Below are positions 53,348 through 62,898 of a DNA stretch of 64,000 bases, in pieces. Both the position numbers and the translations under genes were made by a program. Numbering within the stretch: position 1 is the stretch's first letter; the number at the start of each line of letters is the position of its first letter. The stretch is from Caballeronia sp. SBC1. GTDB taxonomy: Bacteria; Pseudomonadota; Gammaproteobacteria; Burkholderiales; Burkholderiaceae. The stretch lies in the NCBI RefSeq assembly GCF_011493005.1, contig NZ_CP049158.1:806001-870000 (forward strand), in the 5' to 3' direction. The notes under the pieces were generated by a model. The model was not told the origin of the DNA and did no database searches. It worked only from the letters and a program-made list of their open reading frames with translations.

Positions 53348-53683
53348 GGTTCCTTGTCAGTTTCTGGTTGCGTCAATTTTTCTCGGGAGCAGCAGCGCGG
53401 TCACGGATTCGCTCACTTGCGACGACCGTTGGTGCACGCCTTCGTTGGTCCGCTCTTTCAACGGAGAGGGCGCAGTAACGCTGTTTACGTTGAAAGAAGC
53501 CGCTGTACCGTGGCTTCGCCGATATTTGACGAGGCGCCCGTAACGAGCGCTCAGCTTCGTCCGCTTCCAGCCGACGCTCATCTCACACGTTCCAGGAACC
53601 CTGATGCCAAGCGCGCCACCGTCCGCTTCGCGGGTTTCCAATTGAACGCCTTGGCTTCCCGCTCAGGGACGGTCCGTGCCAAA
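53348..53683. other. Intergenic region between MDR and SDR genes
   Basis: This 336-bp stretch contains only short frames with non-protein composition. I see no regulatory repeat or terminator of note. Confidence 0.5.
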
Positions 53684-54388
53684 TCACCAGGGAACGATTC
53701 TTCCCAGGTAGTCCAGGTAATGCAATCCGGTGCGCCCTTCGTAAGTCTCTATGGTGCTCACCAGGTTCGGGATACTTTCCCCGATACTCAGACGCGCGTC
53801 AGAACCGCCCATGTCCGTCTTTACCCATCCGGGCGCCATCAATAGCAAGGTTCTCGGATCGCTCTGGTGTCGCGCAGCGAAGCTACGCATGAACATGTTG
53901 AGAGCAGCCTTACTGCCCCGATAGACCTCGTAATTGCCGTTAGTGTTGTTTGTCAGGCTACCCTGACCGGACGACATGACGCCAATCGTTCCTGTCGGCT
54001 GCACGAGGTCCTGAAATGCCTCGATTACTCTCATTGGACTCAACGAGTTCGTCACCATGACGCGCACAAATTCTTCGTTCGAGACATCGGCGATCGTTTC
54101 ACGATCGTCGTTTTTGACGCCCGCATTCACGAAAAGCACATCCAGTCGTCGATCTTCAAGACGACCGTGTAACGCGGTTACCTGGTCGGGCATCGTGATG
54201 TCGACGGTTTCAACTTCCAGCACGCCCTGGGTGCTTTCCGAGAGTTGGCGCAGCTTTTCTGTTGAGCCCTCTCTTCCAGTGGCAATCACTCGCCAGCCAC
54301 GCTTGAGGTATTCCTCGACCATGGCGAATCCGAGGCCGCGCGATGCACCGATAAGGAGGACGGTTTTTTGTGGAGATGTGTTTTGCAT
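53684..54388 (-). CDS. Short-chain dehydrogenase/reductase
   Basis: This 234-residue classical SDR has the cofactor loop IGASRGLGF (about 13-21), VNAGV in strand 4, SSGQGS before the catalytic region and YRGSK with the catalytic tyrosine and lysine near 155-159. Similar proteins reduce a range of carbonyls or act in stress. The substrate is unknown. It may share a transcript with the MDR gene, although the gap is large. Confidence 0.8.
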   Translation of the reverse strand: MQNTSPQKTVLLIGASRGLGFAMVEEYLKRGWRVIATGREGSTEKLRQLSESTQGVLEVETVDITMPDQVTALHGRLEDRRLDVLFVNAGVKNDDRETIADVSNEEFVRVMVTNSLSPMRVIEAFQDLVQPTGTIGVMSSGQGSLTNNTNGNYEVYRGSKAALNMFMRSFAARHQSDPRTLLLMAPGWVKTDMGGSDARLSIGESIPNLVSTIETYEGRTGLHYLDYLGRIVPW

Positions 54389-54918
54389 TGATAGCTCTCT
54401 CTGTAAGTAAGACCCAAGTGAGACCCGAGTGAACGTGGTTTTGAGGGACCACGCGTTCGGTCATGAGTCGATACGTGGAATATATCGATGCGAATGACAT
54501 GACGGAAGACGCAGCACTTGCACTTATAACGTGCATCAAACGCCATGTGCCGACGTCAGATGTGCTGTGTTCTCGTCCAGCTCAGTCCTTCCCGCGAACG
54601 GACGCTCGCGAGTAGTTCACACAATTCTTTAGCGTAGCCGGCCACCGCGTCGACGCCGTTGCACGCCCGTGAGCGCCGCCAGCAGGCCCACCAATTGCAC
54701 GAAAACATTAGTTAGCGCGGATCGCTCCCATAGCTGCTGCGTTGCACAAAAGTTGACTCTTGGCACCCTACGGACTTACCCGAATGCAAATTAGTATCAG
54801 TTTGCGGTTTCAATTTCAGTGGTGAAATATTCGTGACAGGGCTAACTTGCACACATGGCGTGGCGCAATGCGGTTTATGCGAACAGCCCCAAAAAAGAGC
54901 GGGTCAGGAGGAGGACAG
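54389..54918. other. Intergenic region between SDR and AraC regulator genes
   Basis: This 530-bp divergent gap separates the SDR gene and the AraC-family gene. I see no real gene. Promoters for both should lie here, but none is clear enough to call. Confidence 0.5.
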
Positions 54919-55923
54919 ATGGACACTATTCTGAGTGCCACGGGTTGCACATGCGGAACCTGCGCTTATTGCCGCGCGGCGCGCACGGATGCCCGGCGCG
55001 CCAACATTGTCCAGCCGGACCTGGAGCTGGTCGCCGTGCCGCGTGATGAGTCGTTCAAGGTCTGGTCGCACGGTTATCCGTATCGCACGGTGCGCTGGCA
55101 CTTCCATCCGGAATACGAAATTCAGGTCATTACATCGACGACGGGCAAATACTTTGTAGGCGATTACATCGGCAACTTCGCGCCCGGCAATCTTGTGATG
55201 ACCGGAACGAATCTGCCGCACAACTGGGTCAGCAATGTGTCACCAGGCGAGCGTGTGGATGAGCGCTGTCTCATCCTGCAATTCGATGCCGAGGTCGTTG
55301 CTAACGCCATCAAAGTGTTCCCGGAGCTCAAGTGTGTGGAGTCCTTACTGGATGCATCGCGCTGGGGTGTGCTGTTCACACCGAAAACGGGCGCAGCCGC
55401 CGAGCCGATCATGCGTGAGATGCTGGGCGCGCAAGGCATGCGGCGCATCACCTTGTTTCTGGAGTTGCTTGACTTGCTCGTGCACAGTACAGAACAGGTC
55501 AAGCTGGCGAGCGCCGCTTATCGTGCGGACCCGGCGCGCTACGCCGAGACGCGCATCAATCATGTGCTTTCTTATATTGGAAAGAACCTGTCGCAAGAAT
55601 TGCGCGAAACGGAGTTGGCCGAACTCGCGGGACAAAGCGCCAGCGCCTTTTCGCGATATTTCCGCCGGCATACCGGCGTGCCCTTCGTGCAGTATGTGAA
55701 CCGGCTGCGCATTAACCTCGCATGCCAATTGCTGATGTCGGGCGAACTCACTATCACCGATATCTGCTATCAGGTCGGCTTTAATAATCTCTCGAATTTT
55801 AACCGCCAGTTCCTGCTGCTGAAGGACATGTCGCCGTCGCGATGGCGCGCGTATCAGCAGCTCAATGCTGCCAGCGCGACTGAATCGCCCGACGCTGCTC
55901 AAGCCTTGGAAGTGCTGGTCTAG
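54919..55923 (+). CDS. AraC-family transcriptional regulator with N-terminal cysteine cluster
   Basis: This 334-residue regulator has a cupin-like sensor domain (WHFHPEYEIQVI near 55-66) and a C-terminal AraC double HTH (TELAELAGQSASAFSRYFRR and LTITDICYQVGFNNLSNFNRQF). Before the sensor domain, C10, C12, C15 and C18 form a CxCxxCxxC cluster that could bind a metal or be redox-active; this is unusual. ATG 54919 is preceded by GGAGGAGG. It lies just upstream of the ribitol-type ABC and catabolic genes on the same strand and is the likely activator. Confidence 0.84.
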   Translation: MDTILSATGCTCGTCAYCRAARTDARRANIVQPDLELVAVPRDESFKVWSHGYPYRTVRWHFHPEYEIQVITSTTGKYFVGDYIGNFAPGNLVMTGTNLPHNWVSNVSPGERVDERCLILQFDAEVVANAIKVFPELKCVESLLDASRWGVLFTPKTGAAAEPIMREMLGAQGMRRITLFLELLDLLVHSTEQVKLASAAYRADPARYAETRINHVLSYIGKNLSQELRETELAELAGQSASAFSRYFRRHTGVPFVQYVNRLRINLACQLLMSGELTITDICYQVGFNNLSNFNRQFLLLKDMSPSRWRAYQQLNAASATESPDAAQALEVLV

Positions 55924-56290
55924 CGCGTGGTTTTACCGGTAGACCGCAGAACGCGGGATTGGAAAACGCATCGCGCGACGCGAACTCGTCTTTGCGGATT
56001 GCCAAGGGGTTACCAAGTTTCTTCCACTACGTAATCAACGTTCTTGTGGGAGTTGAGTGAATGTATTGTGTACTACAGAGTAAATGGATTTCGAAGCAGT
56101 GAATGGCCTGTATCTGCGCTAATGCAAGCGAAATGAACACGCACGATTCGCACTTGCTGGGATACCGACATCACCGGACAAACGAACGAACTTCAACAAG
56201 AAGCTTCACCCGCAGCTCGAGCAAGTCCCAAGCAAGCCCCAAGCACGGTAGCATCCGCGCCGGAATTTATCTAAAAAACGGAGACATTCG
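55924..56290. other. Intergenic promoter region of the pentitol operon
   Basis: This 367-bp region holds no credible gene. A short frame at 56103-56294 overlaps the binding-protein start and is not protein-like. It should contain the AraC-controlled promoter, but no clear AraC half-site pair stands out. Confidence 0.5.
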
Positions 56291-57355
56291 ATGACCAGAC
56301 TTTCGAACCAACAGATTGGCGCCAGCGTGCTGGGCCTTAGCCTTAGCCTGATATGCAGCACGGCGGCACTGGCCGCGCCCAGTGGCACGGTCGCCTTTCT
56401 GATGCCCGACCAGGCGTCGACGCGCTACGAACAGCATGACTTCCCCGGCTTCAAGGCCGAAATGACCAAGCTCTGCCCCGACTGCAAGGTGCTCTACCAG
56501 AACGCCAATGCCGACGTCGCAACGCAGCAGCAGCAGTTCAACTCGGTGATCGCGCAAGGCGCAAAGGTGATCGTCCTTGACCCGGTGGACTCCACTGCCG
56601 CCGCGTCTTTGGTCCATATGGCACAGGGCCAGGGTATCAAGGTTATCGCCTATGACCGGCCCGTGCCGTCGACACCGGCCAACTACTACGTGTCGTTCGA
56701 CAACGAAGGCATCGGCAAGTCCATCGCGCAGTCGCTCGTCCAGCACCTGAAAGACACGGGCGTACCGACGACCAAGGGCGGCGTGCTCGAGGTCAACGGT
56801 TCGCCGACCGACGCGGCGGCAGGACTGATCAAGAAGGGCATCCATGCCGGGTTGGCGGGCAGCGGCTACAAGACACTGGCCGAGTACGACACGCCCGACT
56901 GGGCGCCCCCGAAGGCCCAGCAGTGGGTGAGTGGGCAGATCACCCGTTTCGGGACGCAGATTGTTGGTGTCGTGGCCGCGAACGACGGTACGGGCGGCGG
57001 GGCCGTCGCGGCCTTCAAGGCGGCCGGCGTCAACCCGGTGCCGCCAGTGACCGGCAACGACGCGACGCTCGCGGGACTTCAGTTGATCATCGCGGGCGAC
57101 GAGTACAACACGATCCTGAAGCCGAGCGAGATCGTTGCGGCTGCGGCGGCGAAGGTGGCTGTCGGCTTCCTGTCCGGCCAAACCCCGAAGGGTGAAACAA
57201 CGCTCTTCAACACGCCGTCGCAACTCTTCAAGCCCGCGGTCATCACGGCGAAGAACCTCAAGACGGAGGTCGTCGACAAGGGCTTCGCAAGCGCCAAGGA
57301 CCTGTGCACCGATCGCTACGCAGACGGGTGCAAGAAGCTTGGCATCACGAACTGA
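56291..57355 (+). CDS. CUT2-type sugar ABC transporter substrate-binding protein (XylF/RbsB-like)
   Basis: This 354-residue periplasmic protein has a signal peptide (cleavage near ALAAP) and a type I periplasmic-binding fold. Typical blocks are VAFLMPDQASTRYE, VIVLDPVDSTAAASLV, VIAYDRPV and GVVAANDGTGGGAVAAFKAAG. It resembles xylose/pentose-binding XylF proteins. With a ribitol dehydrogenase and a pentulose kinase downstream, the ligand is probably ribitol or a related pentitol. An inter-gene hairpin follows directly. Confidence 0.85.
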   Translation: MTRLSNQQIGASVLGLSLSLICSTAALAAPSGTVAFLMPDQASTRYEQHDFPGFKAEMTKLCPDCKVLYQNANADVATQQQQFNSVIAQGAKVIVLDPVDSTAAASLVHMAQGQGIKVIAYDRPVPSTPANYYVSFDNEGIGKSIAQSLVQHLKDTGVPTTKGGVLEVNGSPTDAAAGLIKKGIHAGLAGSGYKTLAEYDTPDWAPPKAQQWVSGQITRFGTQIVGVVAANDGTGGGAVAAFKAAGVNPVPPVTGNDATLAGLQLIIAGDEYNTILKPSEIVAAAAAKVAVGFLSGQTPKGETTLFNTPSQLFKPAVITAKNLKTEVVDKGFASAKDLCTDRYADGCKKLGITN

Positions 57356-57368
57356 ACCGTCACGAACT

Positions 57369-57409
57369 GACCCGGCACGAGCCGGACGGGATCCGGCTCG
57401 TGCCGGGTC
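57369..57409 (+). promoter_or_regulatory. Strong intercistronic hairpin after the binding-protein gene
   Basis: Two 18-base arms (57369-57386 and 57392-57409) are perfectly complementary with a 5-base loop. No T tract follows. Hairpins in this position usually protect the upstream mRNA or partly attenuate downstream genes, raising binding protein above membrane components. Confidence 0.7.
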
Positions 57410-57437
57410 CCTCTACTCTTAATGAGGTATCCGTCCC

Positions 57438-58241
57438 ATGACTGATGACTCCACAACCCGGTCCACGCGCGGCGAATTGGTGCTGAGCCTGCGCGGCGTC
57501 TCGAAGCACTTCGGAGCGGTCTCGGCCCTGACGGACATTGAGCTCGACGTGCATGCGGGCGAGGTGGTCGCCCTGGTAGGCGACAACGGGGCCGGGAAAT
57601 CGACACTGGTAAAGGTGCTCGCCGGCGTCCACCAACCCAGCACCGGCACGATCACTTTCGGCGGCAAGGAGGTCACTCTGTCCAATCCGGCGGCGGCGCT
57701 CGATCTCGGCATCGCCACGGTGTTCCAGGATCTCGCGCTGTGCGAAAACCTCGATGTCGTCGCGAACATCTACCTCGGACGCGAGCTCAATCCACTGCGC
57801 CTCGACGAGGTGGCAATGGAGGTGAAGGCGTGGACGCTGCTGAATGAGCTATCGGCCCGCATTCCGAGCGTGCGCGACGTGGTCGCCTCGCTGTCGGGCG
57901 GGCAGCGCCAGACCGTGGCGATCGCGCGCTCGCTGCTGCTGGACCCGAAGCTGATCATGCTCGATGAGCCCACGGCGGCGTTGGGGGTAGCCCAGACCGC
58001 CGAGGTGCTGAACCTGATCGAGCGGGTGCGTGACCGCGGCCACGCGGTCATCATGATCAGCCACAACATGGAGGACGTGCGCGCCGTGGCCGACCGGATC
58101 GTGGTGCTGCGGCTTGGCCGCAACAATGGCGTTTTCTATCCCGACTCCTCGAATCAAGAGCTGGTGGCCGCGATTACCGGCGCCACCGAGAACGCGGTGT
58201 CGCGCCGCGCCGGCCGTCGTCAGGCTGAACAGAGCGTCTAG
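57438..58241 (+). CDS. Sugar ABC transporter ATP-binding protein (single-domain, FrcA-like)
   Basis: This 267-residue ATPase has Walker A GDNGAGKSTL (about 49-58), signature LSGGQRQTVAIARS (about 150-163), Walker B LIMLDEPTAA and an H-loop SHNMED. It is a single ABC domain, unlike the duplicated ~500-residue XylG/RbsA proteins of most CUT2 systems, so it likely works as a homodimer like FrcA. It is 82 bp after the binding-protein gene and 14 bp before the permease gene. Confidence 0.87.
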   Translation: MTDDSTTRSTRGELVLSLRGVSKHFGAVSALTDIELDVHAGEVVALVGDNGAGKSTLVKVLAGVHQPSTGTITFGGKEVTLSNPAAALDLGIATVFQDLALCENLDVVANIYLGRELNPLRLDEVAMEVKAWTLLNELSARIPSVRDVVASLSGGQRQTVAIARSLLLDPKLIMLDEPTAALGVAQTAEVLNLIERVRDRGHAVIMISHNMEDVRAVADRIVVLRLGRNNGVFYPDSSNQELVAAITGATENAVSRRAGRRQAEQSV

Positions 58242-58255
58242 TCAAAGGAACGATC

Positions 58256-59539
58256 ATGAGTAATGAAACGCAAGGCGCTCCGCGGCCTGAAACGCAAGGC
58301 AACGCACAGCCGCCCACGCTGCTCGACCGCAGCGATATCCGCGTCAAGCACGCTACGGGAGTAGGCGGCGCCGTGGGTGCCTTCGTCGAACGAGTGCGCT
58401 CAGGCGATCTGGGATCCTTACCAGTTATCGCGGGCCTGGTCATTATCTGGACCGTGTTCACGAGCCTGAATCCGGTGTTCCTCTCAGCCAACAACCTGGT
58501 GAATTTGCTGTTCGACTGCTCGACGGTCGGCGTGATCTCGCTGGGTATTGTCTGCGTGCTGATGGTGGGGCAGATCGACCTGTCAGTGGGTTCGATGAGC
58601 GGTTTCGCTTCGGCCCTCGTAGGCATGCTCTGGGTCAATCATGGCTGGCCAGTGCTGCTGGCCATCGTCGTCGCCATCGGGGTGGGTGCGCTGGTCGGCG
58701 CTATCTACGCGCTGCTGCTCAACCGGCTCGGCATGCCGAGTTTCGTCGCGACGCTGGCAGGGCTGCTCGCGATCCTCGGGATGCAGTTATACGTCCTTGG
58801 CGCCACCGGGTCGATCAACCTGCCCTATGACTCGGCGCTGGTGAACCTCGGGCAACTCATCATCATCCCCGCTGTTGTTTCGTACCTCCTCGCGCTGGCG
58901 CCGGGCGCCGTGATGATGCTGCTCGGGTTGCGTACCCGCGAACGCCGCCGCGCGTCCAATCTCTCTGCGCCCTCGGTGGGCAGCCTGCTCGTGCGCAGCG
59001 TGGCCCTTACCGTATTGTTGGAGGTCGTGGTTGTCTACCTTAACCAGGGGCGAGGCGTGCCGCTGATGTTCGGTGTCTTCCTCGGCCTCGCGGTGGCAAT
59101 GGACTATGCGCTCAAGAGGACGCGATGGGGTCGGTCAATGAACGCAGTCGGCGGCAATCACGAAGCGGCGAGACGGGCGGGTATCAATGTCGGCGCCATC
59201 TACACCAGCGCCTTTGTGCTGTGCGCGAGTTTCGCCGCGCTCGGCGGCGTGCTGACTGCGGCGCGGCTCGCCTCGGCCAGCCAGCAGGCCGGCAGCGGCG
59301 ACGTGAACCTGAACGCCATTGCAGCGGCGGTGATCGGCGGTACCAGCCTCTTTGGCGGGCGCGGCAGCGCGTATTCGGCGGTGCTGGGCATCATCGTGAT
59401 CCAGTCGATCGCAAGCGGCCTCACCCTGCTGAACCTGTCGTCGTCACTGCGCTTCATGATCACCGGCGCGGTGCTCGCGATCGCGGTGATCGTCGACTCG
59501 CTCGCGCGGCAGTCCCGCGTCTCGCATGGCCGCGCGTAA
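58256..59539 (+). CDS. Sugar ABC transporter permease (CUT2, XylH-like)
   Basis: This 427-residue permease has about ten membrane helices and the CUT2 blocks GVISLGIVCVLMVGQIDLSVGS, LLNRLGMPSFVATL and GGNHEAARRAGINV (the EAA-like loop), followed by IAAAVIGGTSLFGGRGS. A long polar N-terminus (about 50 residues) precedes the first helix. It pairs with the single-domain ATPase. It carries a pentitol or pentose; the direction is import. Confidence 0.87.
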   Translation: MSNETQGAPRPETQGNAQPPTLLDRSDIRVKHATGVGGAVGAFVERVRSGDLGSLPVIAGLVIIWTVFTSLNPVFLSANNLVNLLFDCSTVGVISLGIVCVLMVGQIDLSVGSMSGFASALVGMLWVNHGWPVLLAIVVAIGVGALVGAIYALLLNRLGMPSFVATLAGLLAILGMQLYVLGATGSINLPYDSALVNLGQLIIIPAVVSYLLALAPGAVMMLLGLRTRERRRASNLSAPSVGSLLVRSVALTVLLEVVVVYLNQGRGVPLMFGVFLGLAVAMDYALKRTRWGRSMNAVGGNHEAARRAGINVGAIYTSAFVLCASFAALGGVLTAARLASASQQAGSGDVNLNAIAAAVIGGTSLFGGRGSAYSAVLGIIVIQSIASGLTLLNLSSSLRFMITGAVLAIAVIVDSLARQSRVSHGRA

Positions 59540-59569
59540 TTCCAGAAACCCGGCAACTATTGCATGGGA

Positions 59570-59615
59570 CCAGAGTAAGCGCTAACTCTGGTCGACACGC
59601 TAACTCTGGTCGACA
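59570..59615 (+). repeat. Dyad and 18-bp tandem duplication before rbtD
   Basis: CCAGAGT (59570-59576) and ACTCTGG (59585-59591) form a dyad around AAGCGCTA. The 18-bp unit CGCTAACTCTGGTCGACA (59580-59597) is then repeated exactly at 59598-59615. It lies in the gap between permease and dehydrogenase genes. It could form alternative hairpins in the mRNA. Confidence 0.75.
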
Positions 59616-59628
59616 AGGAGAGCAGTAA

Positions 59629-60357
59629 ATGACTGACATGATGAAAGGAAAGGTTGCCGCCATCACGGGCGCGGCATCCGGTATCGGCCTGGAGTGCGCG
59701 CGCACGCTGATCGCGGAAGGCGCGAAGGTCGTTCTGATCGACCGGGCAAAGGACCGGCTCACGCAACTCTGCGCGGAACTAGGGTCGAACGCATTTCCGC
59801 TCGTCGTGGATCTGCTGCAGCCGTCAGAGGTTTCCGCGATGCTGCCGAAAATCCTCGATCTCGGCGGCGGCCTCGACATCTTCCATGCCAACGCCGGCGC
59901 CTACGTTGGCGGCGACGTGCTGGACGGAAATCCGGACGAGTGGGATCGCATGTTGAACCTCAACATCAACGCCGCATTCCGATCGGTCCACGCCGTGCTG
60001 CCGCACATGGTCGCGCAGAAATCGGGCGACATTATCTTCACGAGTTCGATCGCGGGCATCGTCCCGGTCGTGTGGGAGCCGATCTACACCGCCTCCAAGT
60101 TCGCGGTCCAGGCGTTCGTTCACACTATCCGTCGCCAGCTCTCCAAGCATGGCGTGCGGGTGGGGGCGGTGGCCCCGGGCCCGGTCGTCACTGCATTGCT
60201 CGACGACTGGCCGAAGGCGAAGATGGATGAGGCGCTGGCCTCGGGTAGTCTGATGCAACCCAAGGAGGTCGCCGACGCGGTGCTCTTCATGTTGACGCGG
60301 CCCCGCAACGTGACTATCCGCGATATCGTTATCCTTCCAAACAGCGTTGATCTCTGA
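59629..60357 (+). CDS. rbtD: Ribitol 2-dehydrogenase (SDR)
   Basis: This 242-residue SDR has the cofactor loop TGAASGIG (13-20), HANAG and the catalytic YTASK (near 150). Its sequence closely follows what I recall of Klebsiella ribitol dehydrogenase: [61 protein letters not shown] and a closing VILPNSVDL. It oxidises ribitol to D-ribulose with NAD+. An AAGGAGAGC ribosome site lies before ATG 59629. The pentulose kinase gene follows at 104 bp. Confidence 0.87.
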   Translation: MTDMMKGKVAAITGAASGIGLECARTLIAEGAKVVLIDRAKDRLTQLCAELGSNAFPLVVDLLQPSEVSAMLPKILDLGGGLDIFHANAGAYVGGDVLDGNPDEWDRMLNLNINAAFRSVHAVLPHMVAQKSGDIIFTSSIAGIVPVVWEPIYTASKFAVQAFVHTIRRQLSKHGVRVGAVAPGPVVTALLDDWPKAKMDEALASGSLMQPKEVADAVLFMLTRPRNVTIRDIVILPNSVDL

Positions 60358-60460
60358 AACGCGTGACAGGGGCGAGCCCGGGTTGTGCCCGATGCAGCTC
60401 GCCGTCTCCCTGGAACGCCTCCCATAACAGGCAATTGAGCAGGCATTGAGCAGGCGAGTT

Positions 60461-62113
60461 ATGACCTCAAAAAACCCGACCTCCGGGGCAACAGACAGCA
60501 TGCAAGATGTACGCGATATACGTTATGTCGTCGGCGTGGACGTGGGCACGGGCAGTGCCCGGGCCGGCATCTTTAACCTTGCCGGCCGCATGATGGCCTC
60601 GGCCAAACGCGACATTACCCTGTTCCATGCCAGCGGCTCCATCGTCGAGCAATCGAGCGGCGAGATCTGGAACGCGGTCTGCGATTCCGTGAAGGACGCG
60701 CTGTCGCAGGCTGCAGTGTCGCCCGATCAGGTCGCCGGCATCGGGTTCGACGCCACCTGCTCGCTCGTCGTGCTGGGTGAGGGCGGTCAGCCCTTGCCTG
60801 TGGGTCCATCCGAGCAAGCCGAACGCGACATCATTGTCTGGATGGATCACCGCGCCGTGGCGCAGGCGGAGCGCATCAACACGACGGGGCACGAGGTGCT
60901 GAAATTTGTCGGCGGCAAGATCTCGCCTGAAATGGAAACGCCGAAGCTGCTATGGCTCCTCGAGAACAGGCCGGGCGTCTTCGCGGCGGCATGGCAATTC
61001 TTCGATCTGACCGACTTCCTGACCTGGCGCGCGACCGGGGATCTGTCCCGATCCACCTGCACGGTCACCTGCAAATGGACCTACCTGGCGCACGAACGGC
61101 GTTGGGACGAGAGTTACTTTCGGAGCGTCGGCCTTGGCGTGCTGGCGGACGAGGCCTTTGCCCGCATCGGTCAGACTGTCGTCGACCCGGGAACGCCGTT
61201 GGGGAGCGGGCTAACAGCGACTGCGGCCGCGGAGCTCGGCCTGCGAGCCGGAACGCCGGTTGCGACAGGCGTGATCGATGCCCATGCCGGCGGAATTGGC
61301 ACGGTGGGCGCCGATGGTGAACCCGAATCCAATCTCGCCTACGTCTTCGGCACCTCATCGTGCACGATGACCACGACCCGGAGTCCTGTCTTCGTACCCG
61401 GCGTGTGGGGGCCTTATTTTTCGGCGATGGTGCCAGATGCATGGCTCAACGAGGGCGGCCAATCGGTGGCGGGCGCCGCGATCGAACAACTGCTTTCGAT
61501 GCACTCCGCTACGCCCGACGCCCGACAACAAGCGGAGCGAGCGGGCCAATCCTTGCCGGTGATGCTCGCCGCTCTGGCTGAGCAGGCGGCGGACAGTTTG
61601 TCGGGGGCCGTGTTGTTGGCCAAGGGCTTGCATGTCGTTCCGGAGTTCCTGGGAAACCGTGCTCCGCTGGCCGACCCCCACGCACGCGCCGTGATTGCGG
61701 GCCTCGGAATGGAGAGCGACCTCGACAGTCTGGTCGCCCTCTACATTGCCGGCATTTGCAGTATCGGTTACGGCCTTCGCCAGATCATCGAAGCGCAGAC
61801 CCTGGCCGGCGCTCCCATCGAGCGGGTGGTGATCAGTGGCGGCGCGGGGCGGCTTGATCTCGTCCGGCAACTGCTCGCCGACGCGACGGGAAAGCCTGTG
61901 CTCGCCACACAGGCGGAAGAGCCCGTCCTGCTAGGTGCCGCGATGCTGGGCGGGGTAGCCGGCGGCTTGTTCGACGACGTGCGCTCGGCGATGACCAGGA
62001 TGTCGCACATCAGCAAGACCTACGAGCCGGACGCAGGCGATATCGCGGCACTGCACGAGGCGCGGTTTCGCGCATTCAAGCAGTTGCAGAACGTGGCCAG
62101 AGAAATCCGCTAG
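60461..62113 (+). CDS. FGGY-family pentulose kinase (D-ribulokinase type)
   Basis: This 550-residue sugar kinase has the N-terminal phosphate loop VGVDVGTGSARAGIF (about 23-37), FDATCS, VWMDHRA, the second-domain GTSSCTM and the C-terminal adenosine block ISGGAGRLDLVRQLLAD. It fits the FGGY pentulose kinases that phosphorylate D-ribulose to D-ribulose 5-phosphate, completing ribitol entry into the pentose phosphate pathway. ATG 60461 is preferred; 60446 and 60500 are alternatives. Confidence 0.86.
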   Translation: MTSKNPTSGATDSMQDVRDIRYVVGVDVGTGSARAGIFNLAGRMMASAKRDITLFHASGSIVEQSSGEIWNAVCDSVKDALSQAAVSPDQVAGIGFDATCSLVVLGEGGQPLPVGPSEQAERDIIVWMDHRAVAQAERINTTGHEVLKFVGGKISPEMETPKLLWLLENRPGVFAAAWQFFDLTDFLTWRATGDLSRSTCTVTCKWTYLAHERRWDESYFRSVGLGVLADEAFARIGQTVVDPGTPLGSGLTATAAAELGLRAGTPVATGVIDAHAGGIGTVGADGEPESNLAYVFGTSSCTMTTTRSPVFVPGVWGPYFSAMVPDAWLNEGGQSVAGAAIEQLLSMHSATPDARQQAERAGQSLPVMLAALAEQAADSLSGAVLLAKGLHVVPEFLGNRAPLADPHARAVIAGLGMESDLDSLVALYIAGICSIGYGLRQIIEAQTLAGAPIERVVISGGAGRLDLVRQLLADATGKPVLATQAEEPVLLGAAMLGGVAGGLFDDVRSAMTRMSHISKTYEPDAGDIAALHEARFRAFKQLQNVAREIR

Positions 62114-62898
62114 TTCCGCGACGGAGACCCACGACGGCGGTGAGAACCTCGGCAGCAAGTACACGGTTGGCATCGGCGGTCGCGAGGGTAGGTTCGCGTC
62201 CGCGCACGTCAATGGGTCGATCAAATTAGCGACCGTGTTGTCGCGTTGAGGCAGCCCGCTTCCGGGTTGTTGTTCACGCAAGCGGGCACGGTCGCTTGCT
62301 GCTCGGTTGCTATGAACAGGACTACGATACAAACGGAAATTGGCGATAAGCGCTTGACGATAGTTCGCAAGCAATTCGCCCCATCAAATTGTCCCGAACA
62401 TAAGCATCTGTTCCGTCAGTTCGAGGTGACCACTTCGAGCCCCGCAGGCCGTGCGAGAGACTGCTCTCGGTTGGTCAACCGCGCACCGATTGCAACCAGC
62501 CGATTTTCTGTAGGGTGTCACGTCGGAGCGTCGTTCGGGGCGACCAAGCTAAGGCCGTCCGCGAGGATGCCAATAACGCTAATGATTAGACACTGACAAA
62601 CTCGCACGCTGCATATGTCTCATTTCGCTACAGGTTCCGTAGCCGCCGTTCGATCAAGCGTCCGATTCTGCGACAGTGGGTCGAATTCCCAAAGCTGACC
62701 AGAAAGCCTGTCCATCCATCTGATTCCTTTTGTCTGTCAGGCGCCAAGGCCCTGCTTCGAGGGAGTGCGCATTATCGGCATGGAGATTGCATAAGCCAAA
62801 GCGATAAATCGCGTTGGAAGAACCGGCGAGCCTGCCTGCAACATCCAGGGCCGGCAAGTTCCCATGCAAGCCGTGAGGCGGTGACAAGGAGACGAAAC
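62114..62898. other. Long intergenic region without recognised gene
   Basis: This 785-bp gap separates the pentulose kinase gene and the alcohol dehydrogenase gene. Short frames on both strands (such as one at 62246-62596) have no similarity I can see and weak starts. No clear terminator or riboswitch was seen. It may be a former gene that has decayed. Confidence 0.45.

Noticed and set aside
56103..56294. 63-residue frame before the binding-protein gene
   Set aside because: No ribosome site, Ser/Arg/Thr-rich composition, and overlap with the binding-protein start.
56267..57223. 318-residue minus-strand reading frame
   Set aside because: Antisense to the sugar-binding protein gene, Arg/His-rich and without motifs.
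62246..62596. 116-residue frame in the long gap before the alcohol dehydrogenase
   Set aside because: No similarity, weak start and mixed composition; treated as non-coding or decayed sequence.
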